From Roseiflexus sp. (GTDB lineage: Bacteria > Chloroflexota > Chloroflexia > Chloroflexales > Roseiflexaceae), in contig JANXAL010000045.1 in NCBI GenBank assembly GCA_025062325.1, positions 1 through 64,000 of the forward strand: 64,000 nt of DNA, given 5' to 3'. Position 1 is the stretch's first letter; every line of letters starts with the position of its first letter. Both the position numbers and the translations under genes were made by a program. Below the pieces are notes generated by a model that worked only from the letters and a program-made list of their open reading frames with translations, ran no database searches and had not been told where the DNA came from. This document shows, one piece after another, positions 25,591 to 34,424 of this stretch.

Positions 25591-26625
25591 CTACTTTGCT
25601 AAATTCGTTTGCTGGATCGCAGGTTTCATCATAAGAAATACCAGAGCAACCAAATACAATGCAACCACGCTCCACATTCGTTGCCCGGTCAAACGACTAA
25701 AAATAAAAAGGATCCACGAAATTCCCGCGAAGATAAGGCCTCTTTTTCGGGTGTTGGGAATCAATCCTAGTGCAACATGGTCATAGAAATCCGGATATTG
25801 CGGAAAGCACGCTAGCGCAAGAAGGAGGCGAGCTGCAGGGTCTTTCCAGCGAATTAGCGCAATGCACAACAAGAAACCGGGAATAGTCCAAATAACTACT
25901 AACCTGCGATATCTTGGTCGTACAATATTCTCTAGCCAATCAAAAGGCCAAGATTGGAGTATAGGAATCGTCACCACGCAAATTATGATCATTCCGATCA
26001 AAACCAGGATTGCTTTCCTTATACTCGGCTGCACAGCTACTGCAGCCATTGCAAGGGGGGGCTTTACGACGGAGAGAGGCGAAAGAAGAGAAAATAGAAG
26101 AAAGAAGGTTAACAAAATAGACCACTGCGCATCTAAAACACAAGCCCAAAATGAAGCTGAGGCGAGTATAGGGGTACAATGTGGCATTCTGATGTGAATA
26201 GCATAAGCCAGTAAGAATGATGAGATTGCAAGGAAAATCGAAACTGCCAAATCATCGCTAAGATATGCAAGAGGAAATATCAAGAGGATTGCGGGCATCG
26301 GATAGAGAAGGACATCAGGAGGAAAGGTTTCAGGTCCAAGATTGGTAAGTTTATATGGATTATTTCCAAGCAAAAGAGATCGTGCAGCATTGAGTGGCCA
26401 AGAGAAGTCGCCGGCGTGACCCCCCAAAAGCCCGCGAAAATAGTACGAAGTTCCAAAAACCACTACACCTGTTAGAAAAGCCGCGATAACCGATCTAATG
26501 CGAGAATGCGATGATGGAAGACTATCTGTTTGAAAAAGGTATGTATACATAACACAATAGATAACCACACGCAGCAGAAGTGCGGATGGTTTGGTAAAGT
26601 TGCCGGTTGTGCCGTCTCCCGGCAT
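25591..26625 (-). CDS. Polytopic membrane protein, possibly glycosyltransferase-87-like, AT-richer than neighbours
   Basis: 344 residues with about eight to ten hydrophobic helices and few charged loops. GDFSWPLNAARSLLLGNNPY followed by YPMPAILLIFPLAYLSDD resembles the first loop and helix of mannosyltransferase-like (DUF2029/GT87) proteins, where an Asp or Glu in the first periplasmic loop is catalytic; the match is partial. Base composition is visibly lower in GC than adjacent genes, with ATA and AGA codons, suggesting acquisition. The start may be the annotated Met or the one before YTYLFQ at about 26550. It follows hicB by 3 bases and could be a passenger of that toxin-antitoxin locus. 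Confidence 0.6.
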   Translation of the reverse strand: MPGDGTTGNFTKPSALLLRVVIYCVMYTYLFQTDSLPSSHSRIRSVIAAFLTGVVVFGTSYYFRGLLGGHAGDFSWPLNAARSLLLGNNPYKLTNLGPETFPPDVLLYPMPAILLIFPLAYLSDDLAVSIFLAISSFLLAYAIHIRMPHCTPILASASFWACVLDAQWSILLTFFLLFSLLSPLSVVKPPLAMAAVAVQPSIRKAILVLIGMIIICVVTIPILQSWPFDWLENIVRPRYRRLVVIWTIPGFLLCIALIRWKDPAARLLLALACFPQYPDFYDHVALGLIPNTRKRGLIFAGISWILFIFSRLTGQRMWSVVALYLVALVFLMMKPAIQQTNLAK

Positions 26626-26628
26626 TGA

Positions 26629-26844
26629 CTACAGCGAAACAGCAATGTACTCGGCAAAAGAATGAGGCTCGGGAATGGGCAGGTTATCTTCGAGTAATCC
26701 CCGAACGTGCATCTCGATGGCCTCGTGCATATTGCGCGTGACCTCTTCGCGGGTCTTGCCAGTTGCGATGCAGCCGGGCAAATCCGGTGAGTAGGCCGAG
26801 TAGTTGCCATTGGCTTTTTCGACAACGATCAGAAAGCGATACAT
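26629..26844 (-). CDS. hicB: HicB antitoxin (short form)
   Basis: 71 residues with the HicB core YRFLIVVEKANGNYSAYSPD, LPGCIATGKTREE and a short helix; no DNA-binding domain is attached. It should neutralise the HicA encoded 2 bases upstream. This is the only hicAB pair in the window in which both genes are intact. Confidence 0.88.
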   Translation of the reverse strand: MYRFLIVVEKANGNYSAYSPDLPGCIATGKTREEVTRNMHEAIEMHVRGLLEDNLPIPEPHSFAEYIAVSL

Positions 26845-26846
26845 CT

Positions 26847-27053
26847 CTACCTCCCGCCTTTCCCGGATTTCGGCAACTGCGCTTGCTTCAAAATGCTGTT
26901 GAGTGTACCCGGCGCCAGATCGTCATTAGGATGACCAGCGATCGTTACACGTCCCGGTTTGACAGGATGCTTGTATTGCCGATGACTGCCTTTTGTGGCA
27001 ACCAGATACCAGCCATCCTCTTCAATCAACCTGATCACATCACGAACCTTCAT
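26847..27053 (-). CDS. hicA: HicA toxin (mRNA interferase), intact
   Basis: 68 residues, normal length. The fold is a double-stranded-RNA-binding-like domain with VIRLIEEDGWYLVATKGSHR; the His of GSH is the expected catalytic residue, followed by YKHPVKPGRVTIAGHP. HicA cleaves mRNA to arrest growth when HicB is lost. Cotranscribed with hicB from an extended -10 promoter at 27106-27114. Confidence 0.9.
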   Translation of the reverse strand: MKVRDVIRLIEEDGWYLVATKGSHRQYKHPVKPGRVTIAGHPNDDLAPGTLNSILKQAQLPKSGKGGR

Positions 27054-27065
27054 CGGCGTTTGGGC

Positions 27066-27389
27066 TCACCTTAAGTGGCTGGCTCTGACCGGGGATACAA
27101 ACACTATTTTAGCACAAACTGAAGGCGCACTAGAATGATCGTGCGCGGCGGTGAAATAGCGCTCGAGTCGATGATACGTCTTCACCGAAGTGCGCGTGAT
27201 GTTCTCCGCCTTGAGGATCAGCGTTTTGACGGCGGCTGGCGCGGCAATAATCGCGTTAGCGACGTTAACGTCCGTAAACCAGGCTGACGTAACCAGGACA
27301 TATTCCTGTGCAGCGCAGACATCGTGGATGAGCAGCGCGATATCGAACGGGCGTCCAGGCTTATTGAAGTAGACCCGTATCGCGGGCAT
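27066..27389 (-). pseudogene. Fragment resembling a phospholipase-D-like domain
   Basis: An open frame of 107 residues starts MPAIRVYFNKPGRPFDIALL and contains YVLVTSAWFTDVNVANAI, like the first strand and helix of PLD-superfamily nucleases. It has no HxK motif and stops where the hicA promoter begins. I take it as a truncated remnant left by insertion of the hicAB pair; it could instead be a small unknown gene. Confidence 0.35.
27106..27114 (-). promoter_or_regulatory. Extended -10 promoter for the intact hicAB pair
   Basis: Minus-strand TGCTAAAAT fits TGnTAnAAT, 53 bases before the hicA start. Confidence 0.45.
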
Positions 27390-27481
27390 CGGAATCCCCT
27401 CAGTGTTGAAGCGGCGCAGGTGGAGTGTAGCACGTGCGAGGGGCGATGAGAAGCGCAGGAAATTGCTCGAACGATCTATTC

Positions 27482-27895
27482 TTAACGAGCGAGACTCTCA
27501 CGGGACCCAATATATTCAAGCACCGCCTGGGTTATCAGCCCTGAACGACTCTCACCGTGTTCACTCGCATATTTATCCATCAGATGTAATACACGCTCCG
27601 GCAACGTAATATTGACCCTGCGCGTTGTACCCGATAATTTTGTAACATCAACTGTAACGAATGCCCAGATCCCTCCGGCATAATCGGAATTACTTTGATG
27701 CAATTCAACCGGTTTTGGCGTTGGGATAGGCTCGCCATCTGCTAATAAGCCTTCCAGATGGCACTCAATGGCTTCAACGGCTTCTTGCAACGCTTCATCG
27801 AGCGCTTCACCTGCGCTGAAGCAACCAGGCAAATCAGGCACAGTAACGCCATAATCACTTTCAGGGTCCTTATGGACGACAACAGGGTAACGCAT
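27482..27895 (-). CDS. hicB: HicB antitoxin with ribbon-helix-helix domain
   Basis: 137 residues. The N-terminal HicB domain has VVVHKDPESDYGVTVPDLPG and CFSAGEALDEALQEAVEAIE; the C-terminus has RRVNITLPERVLHLMDKYAS, a CopG-type DNA-binding segment. It is complete, but the partner toxin just upstream is damaged, so this antitoxin may be maintained for other reasons, such as protection against related HicA toxins. Confidence 0.88.
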   Translation of the reverse strand: MRYPVVVHKDPESDYGVTVPDLPGCFSAGEALDEALQEAVEAIECHLEGLLADGEPIPTPKPVELHQSNSDYAGGIWAFVTVDVTKLSGTTRRVNITLPERVLHLMDKYASEHGESRSGLITQAVLEYIGSRESLAR

Positions 27896-27901
27896 CGGCG
27901 A

Positions 27902-28105
27902 TCACTCCTTCTCCGACCAGGACCATCCGGCTTGACGGTAGATACTCCTCAACGTCCCTACAGGTAAATCTTTCTTTGGATGCGGAACAATCACTCGTCC
28001 AGGCTTATCAGGATGTTTGTAGTGGTAGTGGCTGCCCCGAATATGGACCAGTATCCACGATTGTGATTGGAGCAGGGATCGGCCCCGGCGAGGATGATCT
28101 CGGCG
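27902..28105 (-). pseudogene. hicA: HicA toxin with disrupted 5' end
   Basis: The last ~55 residues match HicA well: ILVHIRGSHYHYKHPDKPGR, then VPHPKKDLPVGTLRSIYRQA, including the GSH catalytic His. There is no credible start codon in this frame near the expected N-terminus; the expected 'EII..L..AD' helix appears in a different frame (about 28070-28105). A frameshift near 28065 is the simplest reading, leaving hicB without a functional toxin. The cupredoxin promoter lies immediately beyond. Confidence 0.6.
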
Positions 28106-28120
28106 CGCACGAATTGGGCC

Positions 28121-28129
28121 TGGTATACT
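28121..28129 (+). promoter_or_regulatory. Extended -10 promoter for cupredoxin lipoprotein
   Basis: TGGTATACT fits TGnTATAnT, 58 bases before the ATG at 28187. Confidence 0.5.
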
Positions 28130-28186
28130 TCTACGAAGAAGAAGCTGTTCGACCACGATATTCGACGCAAGGAAGGCTCAAGCGCG

Positions 28187-28888
28187 ATGAAATCACTTAT
28201 CCTGTCCATTACAGCATTCGTGTTGCTTGCAGGGTGCGGCGTGCCACCTTCCGCAGCGCCGGCTGGCGCCACCGTCATCGTCCCGTCAACCCCGGTTCCA
28301 GACACCACACTTGTGCCGACTAATGCTATCGCGACCTCTGCGCCGACCACTGCTACTGCGACCTCTGCGCCGACTACTGCCATCACAACCTCGGCGCCAA
28401 CCACCGCAATTGCAACCTCCGCACCAACCACCGCAATTGCAATCCTCGCGCCAACTACCGCCATCGCAAACCCGGCGCCGACCACGGTAGCGGCGACTAC
28501 GGCGCCGACCACAGCGGTTGCGACTTCTGCGCCGACCACCGCAGTTGCAACCCCTGTGCCGACCACTCCCCCTACGACTGCCCCGACCCTCGCGCCGCCT
28601 ATCGTTGCACTAACACCAGCGCCCACAGCGGAGTCAGGTGCGATTGCGGTTGATATTATCGGCTTTGTCTACGAACCGAATCCCGTTGTGATCCGCGTTG
28701 GCACGACTGTCATATGGACCAACCGCGATACAACTGTGCATACCGTAACCGCTGAGGATGCGTCCTTTGAGTCAGGGTTGCTGACGCTGGGTGCAACCTT
28801 TCGCTTCACCTTCACGCAACCGGGTGAGTTCTCCTACATCTGTACGCGCCATCCTGCCATGGTGGGAATTGTCCAGGTGACGCCGTAA
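28187..28888 (+). CDS. Blue-copper (plastocyanin/auracyanin-like) lipoprotein
   Basis: 233 residues. A signal peptide ends in the lipobox VLLAGC (Cys ~16). A low-complexity stalk of about 110 residues follows, made of APTTAIATS-type units with a 24-base DNA period. The C-terminal cupredoxin domain starts near VDIIGFVYEPNPVVIRVG and holds all four type 1 copper ligands: His in TVHTVT, then Cys, His and Met in YICTRHPAMVG. It should carry electrons at the outer membrane face, as auracyanins do in these phototrophs between the alternative complex III and the reaction centre or oxidase. Start chosen at the Met with AAGGAAGG upstream. Confidence 0.88.
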   Translation: MKSLILSITAFVLLAGCGVPPSAAPAGATVIVPSTPVPDTTLVPTNAIATSAPTTATATSAPTTAITTSAPTTAIATSAPTTAIAILAPTTAIANPAPTTVAATTAPTTAVATSAPTTAVATPVPTTPPTTAPTLAPPIVALTPAPTAESGAIAVDIIGFVYEPNPVVIRVGTTVIWTNRDTTVHTVTAEDASFESGLLTLGATFRFTFTQPGEFSYICTRHPAMVGIVQVTP

Positions 28889-28980
28889 GGAAGGATCTAT
28901 GCGAGCGTCCATTGTAGCGATAGGCATAACGGTCGAACCGCAGTGAATTTAGGTGACAGCGCTCAGGGCTTGTGTTTGGT

Positions 28981-29445
28981 TCAAGTACTCTTCGACGGCT
29001 GTGAGAGCTCTGTCTGAATTGCTGCAATCACTCGCATAACGCCCTTCTCAGCGGTACGCTGCTTGATAAGCCCCTCTTTCGCGGCGCCTGAGACACTGAT
29101 TGTTGTCGTTCCTTCAGAGAACGATACGATTTCAATCCCAATCAGGCAGGGATTCATGTTCAGAAAGCCGGAGCCGATAATACCCATCACTGCTGGATTT
29201 GGCGACTCTATCGCCTCGCTGTCTTGAATCTGGCCCAGCCTTGCCAGTACGTCAACAATGATTCGCAGTGCTCGTTCCGCATCGCAGGACAAGGTAAGCG
29301 ACTGATTGTATGTTTCAGTCGGAAGGAAGCGAGAGACGAACGATGCGCCGATATAACCGCCGAGAGCTCCACCAAGACCGCCAAAGCTTCCGCCAACTGC
29401 GCCTAACTTGCCAAGTTCGCGTGCAAGTATTTCGTCCTTGTTCAT
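28981..29445 (-). CDS. Small hypothetical protein with Gly-rich hydrophobic segment
   Basis: 154 residues from the Met at 29445. Residues ~12-40 are Gly-rich and hydrophobic (LGAVGGSFGGLGGALGGYIG), which could insert in a membrane. The remainder predicts alpha/beta sequence without motifs I recognise. The open frame extends upstream, but that part has no coding character. It lies between the cupredoxin gene and the glycine riboswitch. Confidence 0.55.
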   Translation of the reverse strand: MNKDEILARELGKLGAVGGSFGGLGGALGGYIGASFVSRFLPTETYNQSLTLSCDAERALRIIVDVLARLGQIQDSEAIESPNPAVMGIIGSGFLNMNPCLIGIEIVSFSEGTTTISVSGAAKEGLIKQRTAEKGVMRVIAAIQTELSQPSKST

Positions 29446-29724
29446 AACAACCTCGTGTGCTGAGCAACGAATATGGCTTATTGCAGCCGATGGAGTAGAT
29501 ACCAGTGACTGCAATGCGGTCAGGCGCCCACGAGATCGCTGCTCTGGACCGGCGGAGGAAGCCACCGTTCTAGAACTGCATCGGTTTGATGCAGGATGCA
29601 AGTGACAGTTGCTTGCAGCTTTATCCAGGAGTGGTTTGAGAAGCGCCCGTTAATGCCCGACGCCAGCAGGGCATATCCAGCAGTGCGCTTCCCGCGCGAG
29701 TGACACTTATTGCCAGGGTGGGGG

Positions 29725-29850
29725 CGGGTGCAGATGACCGTCACCCGGGCGGAGAGGAGAGCAACCTGCTGACGCCTGGCGCCGCAGGGACGCATTCGAC
29801 GTGTGCCTCCCGGCGCAGGTGACGGCCACCTCTCAGGCAAAGGAAAGGGG
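29725..29850 (+). ncRNA. Glycine riboswitch (gcvT element), orphan
   Basis: On the plus strand the conserved glycine-aptamer elements occur in order: GGGCGGAGAGG (29747-29757), GGCGCCGCAGGGAC (29778-29791) and CCTCTCAGGCAAAGG (29829-29843), with GAGAGG able to pair with CCTCTC. In other bacteria this aptamer precedes glycine-cleavage or glycine-transport genes. Here the next bases are a 'taacccctacttcctaacc' repeat and then the 3' end of etfA in the opposite direction, so no plus-strand gene is controlled. Only one aptamer is recognisable. No terminator or ribosome site follows. It may be a relic, or drive an RNA antisense to etfA. Confidence 0.72.
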
Positions 29851-29886
29851 TCGCGGGCATGACCCCTAACCCCTACTTCCTAACCG

Positions 29887-30873
29887 CTACTTCCCCGTGC
29901 GCTTCTTGATCTCCTCAGTCAGCAGCGGCACGATCTCGTTAGCATCGCCGACGACACCATACGTAGCGACGCGGAAGATTGGCGCGTCCGGGTCTTTGTT
30001 AATCGCTACAATCGTGCGCGACGAGCGCATGCCCGCCAGGTGCTGGATCGCGCCAGAGATGCCGATCGCCATATACAGTTTCGGGCTGACCGTCTTGCCG
30101 GTCTGACCAACCTGATGTTCATAGGGCACCCAGCCAGCATCGACGATCGCGCGCGACGCGCCGTAGGCGCCGCCGACCGCTTCCGCAAGCGGGGGGATCA
30201 GTCTGTAATAGTTCTCGGGCGACCCCAGGCCGCGCCCGCCCGACACGATAATTGCCGCGTCCGCCAGGTTGACGGCGCCCTGCTTCGGCGCAACACTCAC
30301 GACCTTTGCCCGCATCGGCACGCTAGGCATGGCTTCCGTCACCACAACGCCAGAACGACCAGGGTTCGGCTGCGGCTCCGGAAAACTCTGCTTGCGCACT
30401 GAGACGACCGCCGTTTTGCCTGGAGCGAACGCCAGTGTATTGATGACGTTACCGCCGTGCGAGCTGCGGACAGCGCTTACCGTGCCATTTTCAAGCGAAA
30501 CATTCGTTGAATCGGCGGCGACGCCAGTATCGAGCTCCGCCGCTAGCGCCGCACTAAAGTCACGCATTTGGAAACTGGCGCCGGTCATAATCAGGATGGG
30601 CTGATATTTCTTCGCCAGCGCTGCCGCCGCTCCAACATACGCATCAGTGGTATACTGCGCCAGCGCACTGTCGTCAACCACATATGCTGTATCAGCGCCG
30701 TAACTGAAGGCGACGTTGGCAAGATCACCAACGCCAGCGCCCAGGATCAGCGCGCCGACCTTCATGCCGTTGGCATCAGCCAGTTCGCGCGCTTTGCCGA
30801 GCAATTCCTTCGACACCCCGGCCATCTCGCCCTGGCTGGTTCGCTCAATAAAAACCCAGATCTCATTCGCCAT
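29887..30873 (-). CDS. etfA: Electron transfer flavoprotein alpha subunit
   Basis: 328 residues, normal. The C-terminal FAD-binding domain contains [20 protein letters not shown], then [40 protein letters not shown] and [20 protein letters not shown], all classic EtfA motifs. With EtfB it takes electrons from acyl-CoA dehydrogenase and passes them to a quinone reductase. It follows etfB by 13 bases. Confidence 0.96.
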   Translation of the reverse strand: MANEIWVFIERTSQGEMAGVSKELLGKARELADANGMKVGALILGAGVGDLANVAFSYGADTAYVVDDSALAQYTTDAYVGAAAALAKKYQPILIMTGASFQMRDFSAALAAELDTGVAADSTNVSLENGTVSAVRSSHGGNVINTLAFAPGKTAVVSVRKQSFPEPQPNPGRSGVVVTEAMPSVPMRAKVVSVAPKQGAVNLADAAIIVSGGRGLGSPENYYRLIPPLAEAVGGAYGASRAIVDAGWVPYEHQVGQTGKTVSPKLYMAIGISGAIQHLAGMRSSRTIVAINKDPDAPIFRVATYGVVGDANEIVPLLTEEIKKRTGK

Positions 30874-30886
30874 AGACGTGCTCCTG

Positions 30887-31663
30887 TCAGATAACCTGCG
30901 CTTCTATCAACTTGTCGACCAGTTTCTTGACCTTCTCAGCGGCGTCCTTCCCTTCGATAATTTCACCCTTCGGGCGCGGCGGCGGCGGCACGCGATTGAC
31001 CAGCTTCAGCGCGGGAGTCAGATCAGCGGCGCTGAGACCCAGATCCGCCGCCGACCAAGTCGGGATCTCGACTTTAGCGACTTTGCGGATGCGTAGCAAC
31101 GACGGATAGCGCGGTTCATTGATGCCTTTGACGACCGTCACCACGGCGGGTAGGCTCGCCTCGACCGTTTCGACGACCTCTTCGAGATGGCGCTCAGCGA
31201 CAATCTTACCGCTTTCGAGTGAGACAATCTTGCCGACATATGTCAACTGTGTCCAGCCGAGCAAGCGCGCCAGCGCTGGCGCGAACGCTCCGGTTTCGTC
31301 ATCGGTTGAGTTGCGACCGCCCAGCACCAGGTCAACATCGCCAAGCTTCTTGATAGCTGCAGCAGCGACCCGCGCAGCGCCGAGAGTGTCCAGGTTAGTG
31401 AACGCCGGATCGCTCAACAGCAGCGAATCAGTGGCGCCCATCGCAAGCGCGCGACGAATCTGTTCTTTCCAGTCCTCTGGACCGATGGAAAGAACGGTGA
31501 CCTTGCCGCCCAGTTTTTCGTTCCATTGCAGCGCCTCCTCGACGGCATACTCATCGAAGAGGTTCATAATTTGCTCGATCCCATCGGCGTTGATCGACAG
31601 ATCCGCGTTGATCTTGACTGAGTTGTCGCGCGGAACCTGTTTCATGCAGACGACAATGTGCAT
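30887..31663 (-). CDS. etfB: Electron transfer flavoprotein beta subunit
   Basis: 258 residues. It begins MHIVVCMKQVPRDNSVKIN and has MNLFDEYAVEEALQWNEKLG and DLVLGGRNSTDDETGAFAPA, the AMP-binding and dimer motifs of EtfB. It has its own promoter and dyad at 31752-31775, though it also lies 106 bases after the acyl-CoA dehydrogenase gene and may be read through. Confidence 0.96.
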   Translation of the reverse strand: MHIVVCMKQVPRDNSVKINADLSINADGIEQIMNLFDEYAVEEALQWNEKLGGKVTVLSIGPEDWKEQIRRALAMGATDSLLLSDPAFTNLDTLGAARVAAAAIKKLGDVDLVLGGRNSTDDETGAFAPALARLLGWTQLTYVGKIVSLESGKIVAERHLEEVVETVEASLPAVVTVVKGINEPRYPSLLRIRKVAKVEIPTWSAADLGLSAADLTPALKLVNRVPPPPRPKGEIIEGKDAAEKVKKLVDKLIEAQVI

Positions 31664-31751
31664 AGCGCCTCCCTCTCGCGCCGCCGCTTATCAGCGGCTT
31701 CGCATCAATGCTTCTTCCCCCGATTATCCTGTTGTGCTGGTAACACGTTGC

Positions 31752-31775
31752 ATTATAGCATGATGTTCATCATGC
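31752..31775 (-). promoter_or_regulatory. etfBA promoter with adjoining palindrome
   Basis: On the minus strand an extended -10, TGCTATAAT (31760-31752), lies 89 bases before etfB. It is overlapped by an 8+2+8 palindrome, GCATGATG-TT-CATCATGC (31758-31775), which also covers the stop of the acyl-CoA dehydrogenase. The palindrome looks like an operator for a dimeric repressor; fatty-acid regulators of the TetR or GntR type are typical for such genes, but none is encoded here. Confidence 0.55.
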
Positions 31776-33014
31776 CCATTCATCTGGATTATACGCTGGC
31801 AGCTCGCGGCGCAGCGGCTTATTTTCGCGGAAGCCAAGCGCGAAATCCGCCTGGAGCAATTCCTGCAATTCGCGGGTGCCTTCGTAGATAATGGCGCCAC
31901 GAGCGTTGCGCAGATAGCGCTCGACGGGATATTCGTCGCTGTAGCCGTAGGCGCCGTGGATCTGAAGTGCATCATCGGCAGCCTCAAAACTGCTGACAGT
32001 CGCGTGCCATTTGGCAAGGGTTGTTTCGCGGGTGTTACGGCGCCCTTGATTCTTCATCCAGCCCGCGCGGTAGACGAGTAGGCGGCTAGTGTCGAGTTTG
32101 CGCACCATATGGCTGATCATGCGTTTGACCAGTTGATGCTCGGCGATGGGAACGCCAAATGTCTGGCGTTCTTTCGCGTAGCGGATGCTGGCTTCCAGGC
32201 TCGCCTGAATGAGTCCGGTCGCTCCGGCGGCGACAGTATAGCGTCCGTTATCGAGCGCCGACATGGCGATCTTGAACCCTTCGCCCTCTTCGCCGAGCCG
32301 ATTGGCGACCGGCACGCGCACGTCCTCCAGGATGACCGAACCGGTATTGCCAGCGCGCACCCCAAGCTTGCCGTGGATCGGGCGGCTGCTGAAACCAGGC
32401 ATGGTGCGCTCCACGATGAAACACGAAATGCCCCGGTTCCCCTTCGACGGGTCGGTCTTGGCAAAGACTAGGAAGTTGTCGGCAATATCGGCCAGGCTGA
32501 TCCAGGTTTTCTCGCCATTCAGGATGTAATAGTCGCCGTCGCGCCGTGCGGTGGTGAGCATCGCGCCGGCATCGGTGCCACTGTTCGGTTCGGTCAGGCA
32601 GTAGGCAGCGATCTTCTCTCCTTTTGCCTGCGGGATCAGGTACTTCCGCTGCTGTTCTTCCGTTCCCCACTGAAACAGCGTCAGCGAGTTCAAGGCGGTG
32701 TGGACGCTCATGACCACCCGCAGGAAACTGTCGACCCGCTCTAGTTCCTCACACACGACTGCCAGCGCCAGGTAGTCCATCCCTGCGCCGCCGAGCCGTG
32801 TTGGCAGGCAGATGCCGAGCAGCCCAAGCTCGCCCATGCGCTTCAGAATGGGACGAATATGAGGGCGGGTCTCCGGTCCCTCCATCGCCGCGCCGCTGCG
32901 GTCCCACTCACGAATGAAGGGAGCGACCTCTTTTTCGGCAAATTCGCGCACCGTGCGGCGCAGAATCTGGTGTTCCTCGGTCAGGAACATGTCGTAGTTA
33001 GCGGTGAAGTCCAT
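31770..33014 (-). CDS. Acyl-CoA dehydrogenase
   Basis: 414 residues. FAD-binding motif AAYCLTEPNSGTDAGAM, substrate region VRAGNTGSVILEDVRVP, and the catalytic base in AIIYEGTRELQELL. It oxidises an acyl-CoA to the enoyl-CoA and donates electrons to the Etf encoded next. Chain-length preference is uncertain; the sequence is between short-chain and glutaryl-CoA types. The Met at 33014 follows CAGGAGAAAC and is 17 bases after the MFS stop, so the upstream extension of the frame is not used. Confidence 0.93.
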   Translation of the reverse strand: MDFTANYDMFLTEEHQILRRTVREFAEKEVAPFIREWDRSGAAMEGPETRPHIRPILKRMGELGLLGICLPTRLGGAGMDYLALAVVCEELERVDSFLRVVMSVHTALNSLTLFQWGTEEQQRKYLIPQAKGEKIAAYCLTEPNSGTDAGAMLTTARRDGDYYILNGEKTWISLADIADNFLVFAKTDPSKGNRGISCFIVERTMPGFSSRPIHGKLGVRAGNTGSVILEDVRVPVANRLGEEGEGFKIAMSALDNGRYTVAAGATGLIQASLEASIRYAKERQTFGVPIAEHQLVKRMISHMVRKLDTSRLLVYRAGWMKNQGRRNTRETTLAKWHATVSSFEAADDALQIHGAYGYSDEYPVERYLRNARGAIIYEGTRELQELLQADFALGFRENKPLRRELPAYNPDEWA

Positions 33015-33031
33015 TGTCGTTTCTCCTGAAA

Positions 33032-34393
33032 CTACACCTTCGCAGGCGGTACATTCCCGGCTTCGAGAATAGCGCGGCGCACATCGACGCGCAGCAACAG
33101 CGCAATGCCGACAATGAAGAAGACGAGCAGCAGCAGGATTGCAATACGGTAGCTGCCGGTGAACTGGAGCGCCAAACCAAATACGAATGGCCCAAGCCAA
33201 CTGGTGCCGCGTTCGCTGACTTCATACAGGCTGAAGTACTCCGACTCCTGCCCTGGCGGGATCATTTGCGAAAAGAGCGACCGGCTGATCGCCTGGCTCC
33301 CGCCCAGCACGAGCGCAATCGCCGCTGCCAGGATATAGAACTGCGTCGAATTGCCAGGCTGAATCCAGCCATACGCCGCAAAGATCACGCTTGTCCAGAT
33401 CACCAGGCTCACCAAGAGAGCGCGGGTGGCGCCGAGCCATCCGGCAATGCGCCCAAAGACGAGCGCGCCGACGAAGGCGACGAACTGCACCATCAGAATA
33501 GCAGAAATCAGCGTGGACTGCTCCAGCTTCAATTCTTCGGCGCCGAACTGCGAGGCCAGGGCGATCACCGTCTGGATGCCATCATTGTAGAACAGATAGG
33601 CGCCAAGGAACACGAGCGTCTGCGGATAGTGGCGCGCTTTGCGGAGCGTCTCCCACAACTGCTTGAAACCGATGGTCACGTAATGTTCCCCGGGCGGAAT
33701 GCGTTTGATTGGATCGCGCCGGCGCAGCGCCAGCAGCGGAATAATCGTGAAGATCGCCCACCACATGCCTGCCGATGTGAGGCTGATCCGCACAGCATGC
33801 TCGGAAGAAACGCCAAACGACTCAGCGTTTTGGAACAGGAGCAGGTTGGCGACGAGCAACAATCCGCCGCCAAGGTAGCCGAGCGCCCATCCCTGCGATG
33901 ATACGGCGTCACGCCGGTCGGGACTGGCAATCTCTGGCAGAAAGGCGTTGTAGAACACGATCGATGCGCCAAAACTCAGATTAGCAATCAGAAACAGCAA
34001 TCCGCCAAAGAGATAGTTGCTGCCATCGAGAAAATAGAGCAGCATCGTGGCAATGGCGCCCATATAGGCGAATACGCCCAGGAGATGCTTCTTCAGATGG
34101 GTGTAGTCGGCAATCGCGCCCAGGATCGGCAGAAAGAGAACCTGAAGCAGCACCGAAAGCGAAACCATGTAGGGAAAAAACGCGCCAGCGGCGACCGGGA
34201 TGCCCAGCGGATAAACGAACCCGGCGGCATCGGCGGCGCGCCGTGTCACTGAGGTCAGATACGGACCAAGGAAGACGGTGACGACCGTGGTGGAAAAGGC
34301 GGAATTCGCCCAGTCGTAGAAATACCAGCCGACCTGTTCGCGGCGATCATCAGTCGCAGCGACGCTGGCGCTGCGGGCGATCTCGATCCCCAT
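33032..34393 (-). CDS. MFS transporter, UMF1/Atg22-like family
   Basis: 453 residues with about twelve helices. The UMF1 signature is present at the start, GWYFYDWANSAFSTTVVTVF followed by FLPILGAIADYTHLKKHLLG. Members are thought to export amino acids or other small molecules; substrates in bacteria are unknown. Placement between enoyl-CoA hydratase and acyl-CoA dehydrogenase suggests an acyl or amino-acid substrate linked to the pathway. Start chosen at the Met with GAGGAGTG upstream. Confidence 0.87.
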   Translation of the reverse strand: MGIEIARSASVAATDDRREQVGWYFYDWANSAFSTTVVTVFLGPYLTSVTRRAADAAGFVYPLGIPVAAGAFFPYMVSLSVLLQVLFLPILGAIADYTHLKKHLLGVFAYMGAIATMLLYFLDGSNYLFGGLLFLIANLSFGASIVFYNAFLPEIASPDRRDAVSSQGWALGYLGGGLLLVANLLLFQNAESFGVSSEHAVRISLTSAGMWWAIFTIIPLLALRRRDPIKRIPPGEHYVTIGFKQLWETLRKARHYPQTLVFLGAYLFYNDGIQTVIALASQFGAEELKLEQSTLISAILMVQFVAFVGALVFGRIAGWLGATRALLVSLVIWTSVIFAAYGWIQPGNSTQFYILAAAIALVLGGSQAISRSLFSQMIPPGQESEYFSLYEVSERGTSWLGPFVFGLALQFTGSYRIAILLLLVFFIVGIALLLRVDVRRAILEAGNVPPAKV

Positions 34394-34424
34394 ACACTCC
34401 TCTCTTCTCGTAACCCCTCGTATA

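Noticed and set aside
28311-28600. Possible DNA satellite
   Set aside because: The 24-base period encodes the Ala/Pro/Thr stalk of the cupredoxin lipoprotein and is explained by coding.
29640-29724. A second glycine aptamer in front of the first
   Set aside because: Hairpins are possible but the conserved aptamer words are not present, so only one aptamer is called.
33014-33901. Open frame of 295 codons antisense to the MFS transporter
   Set aside because: Lies across a well-supported gene and shows Arg/His/Gln-rich antisense composition.
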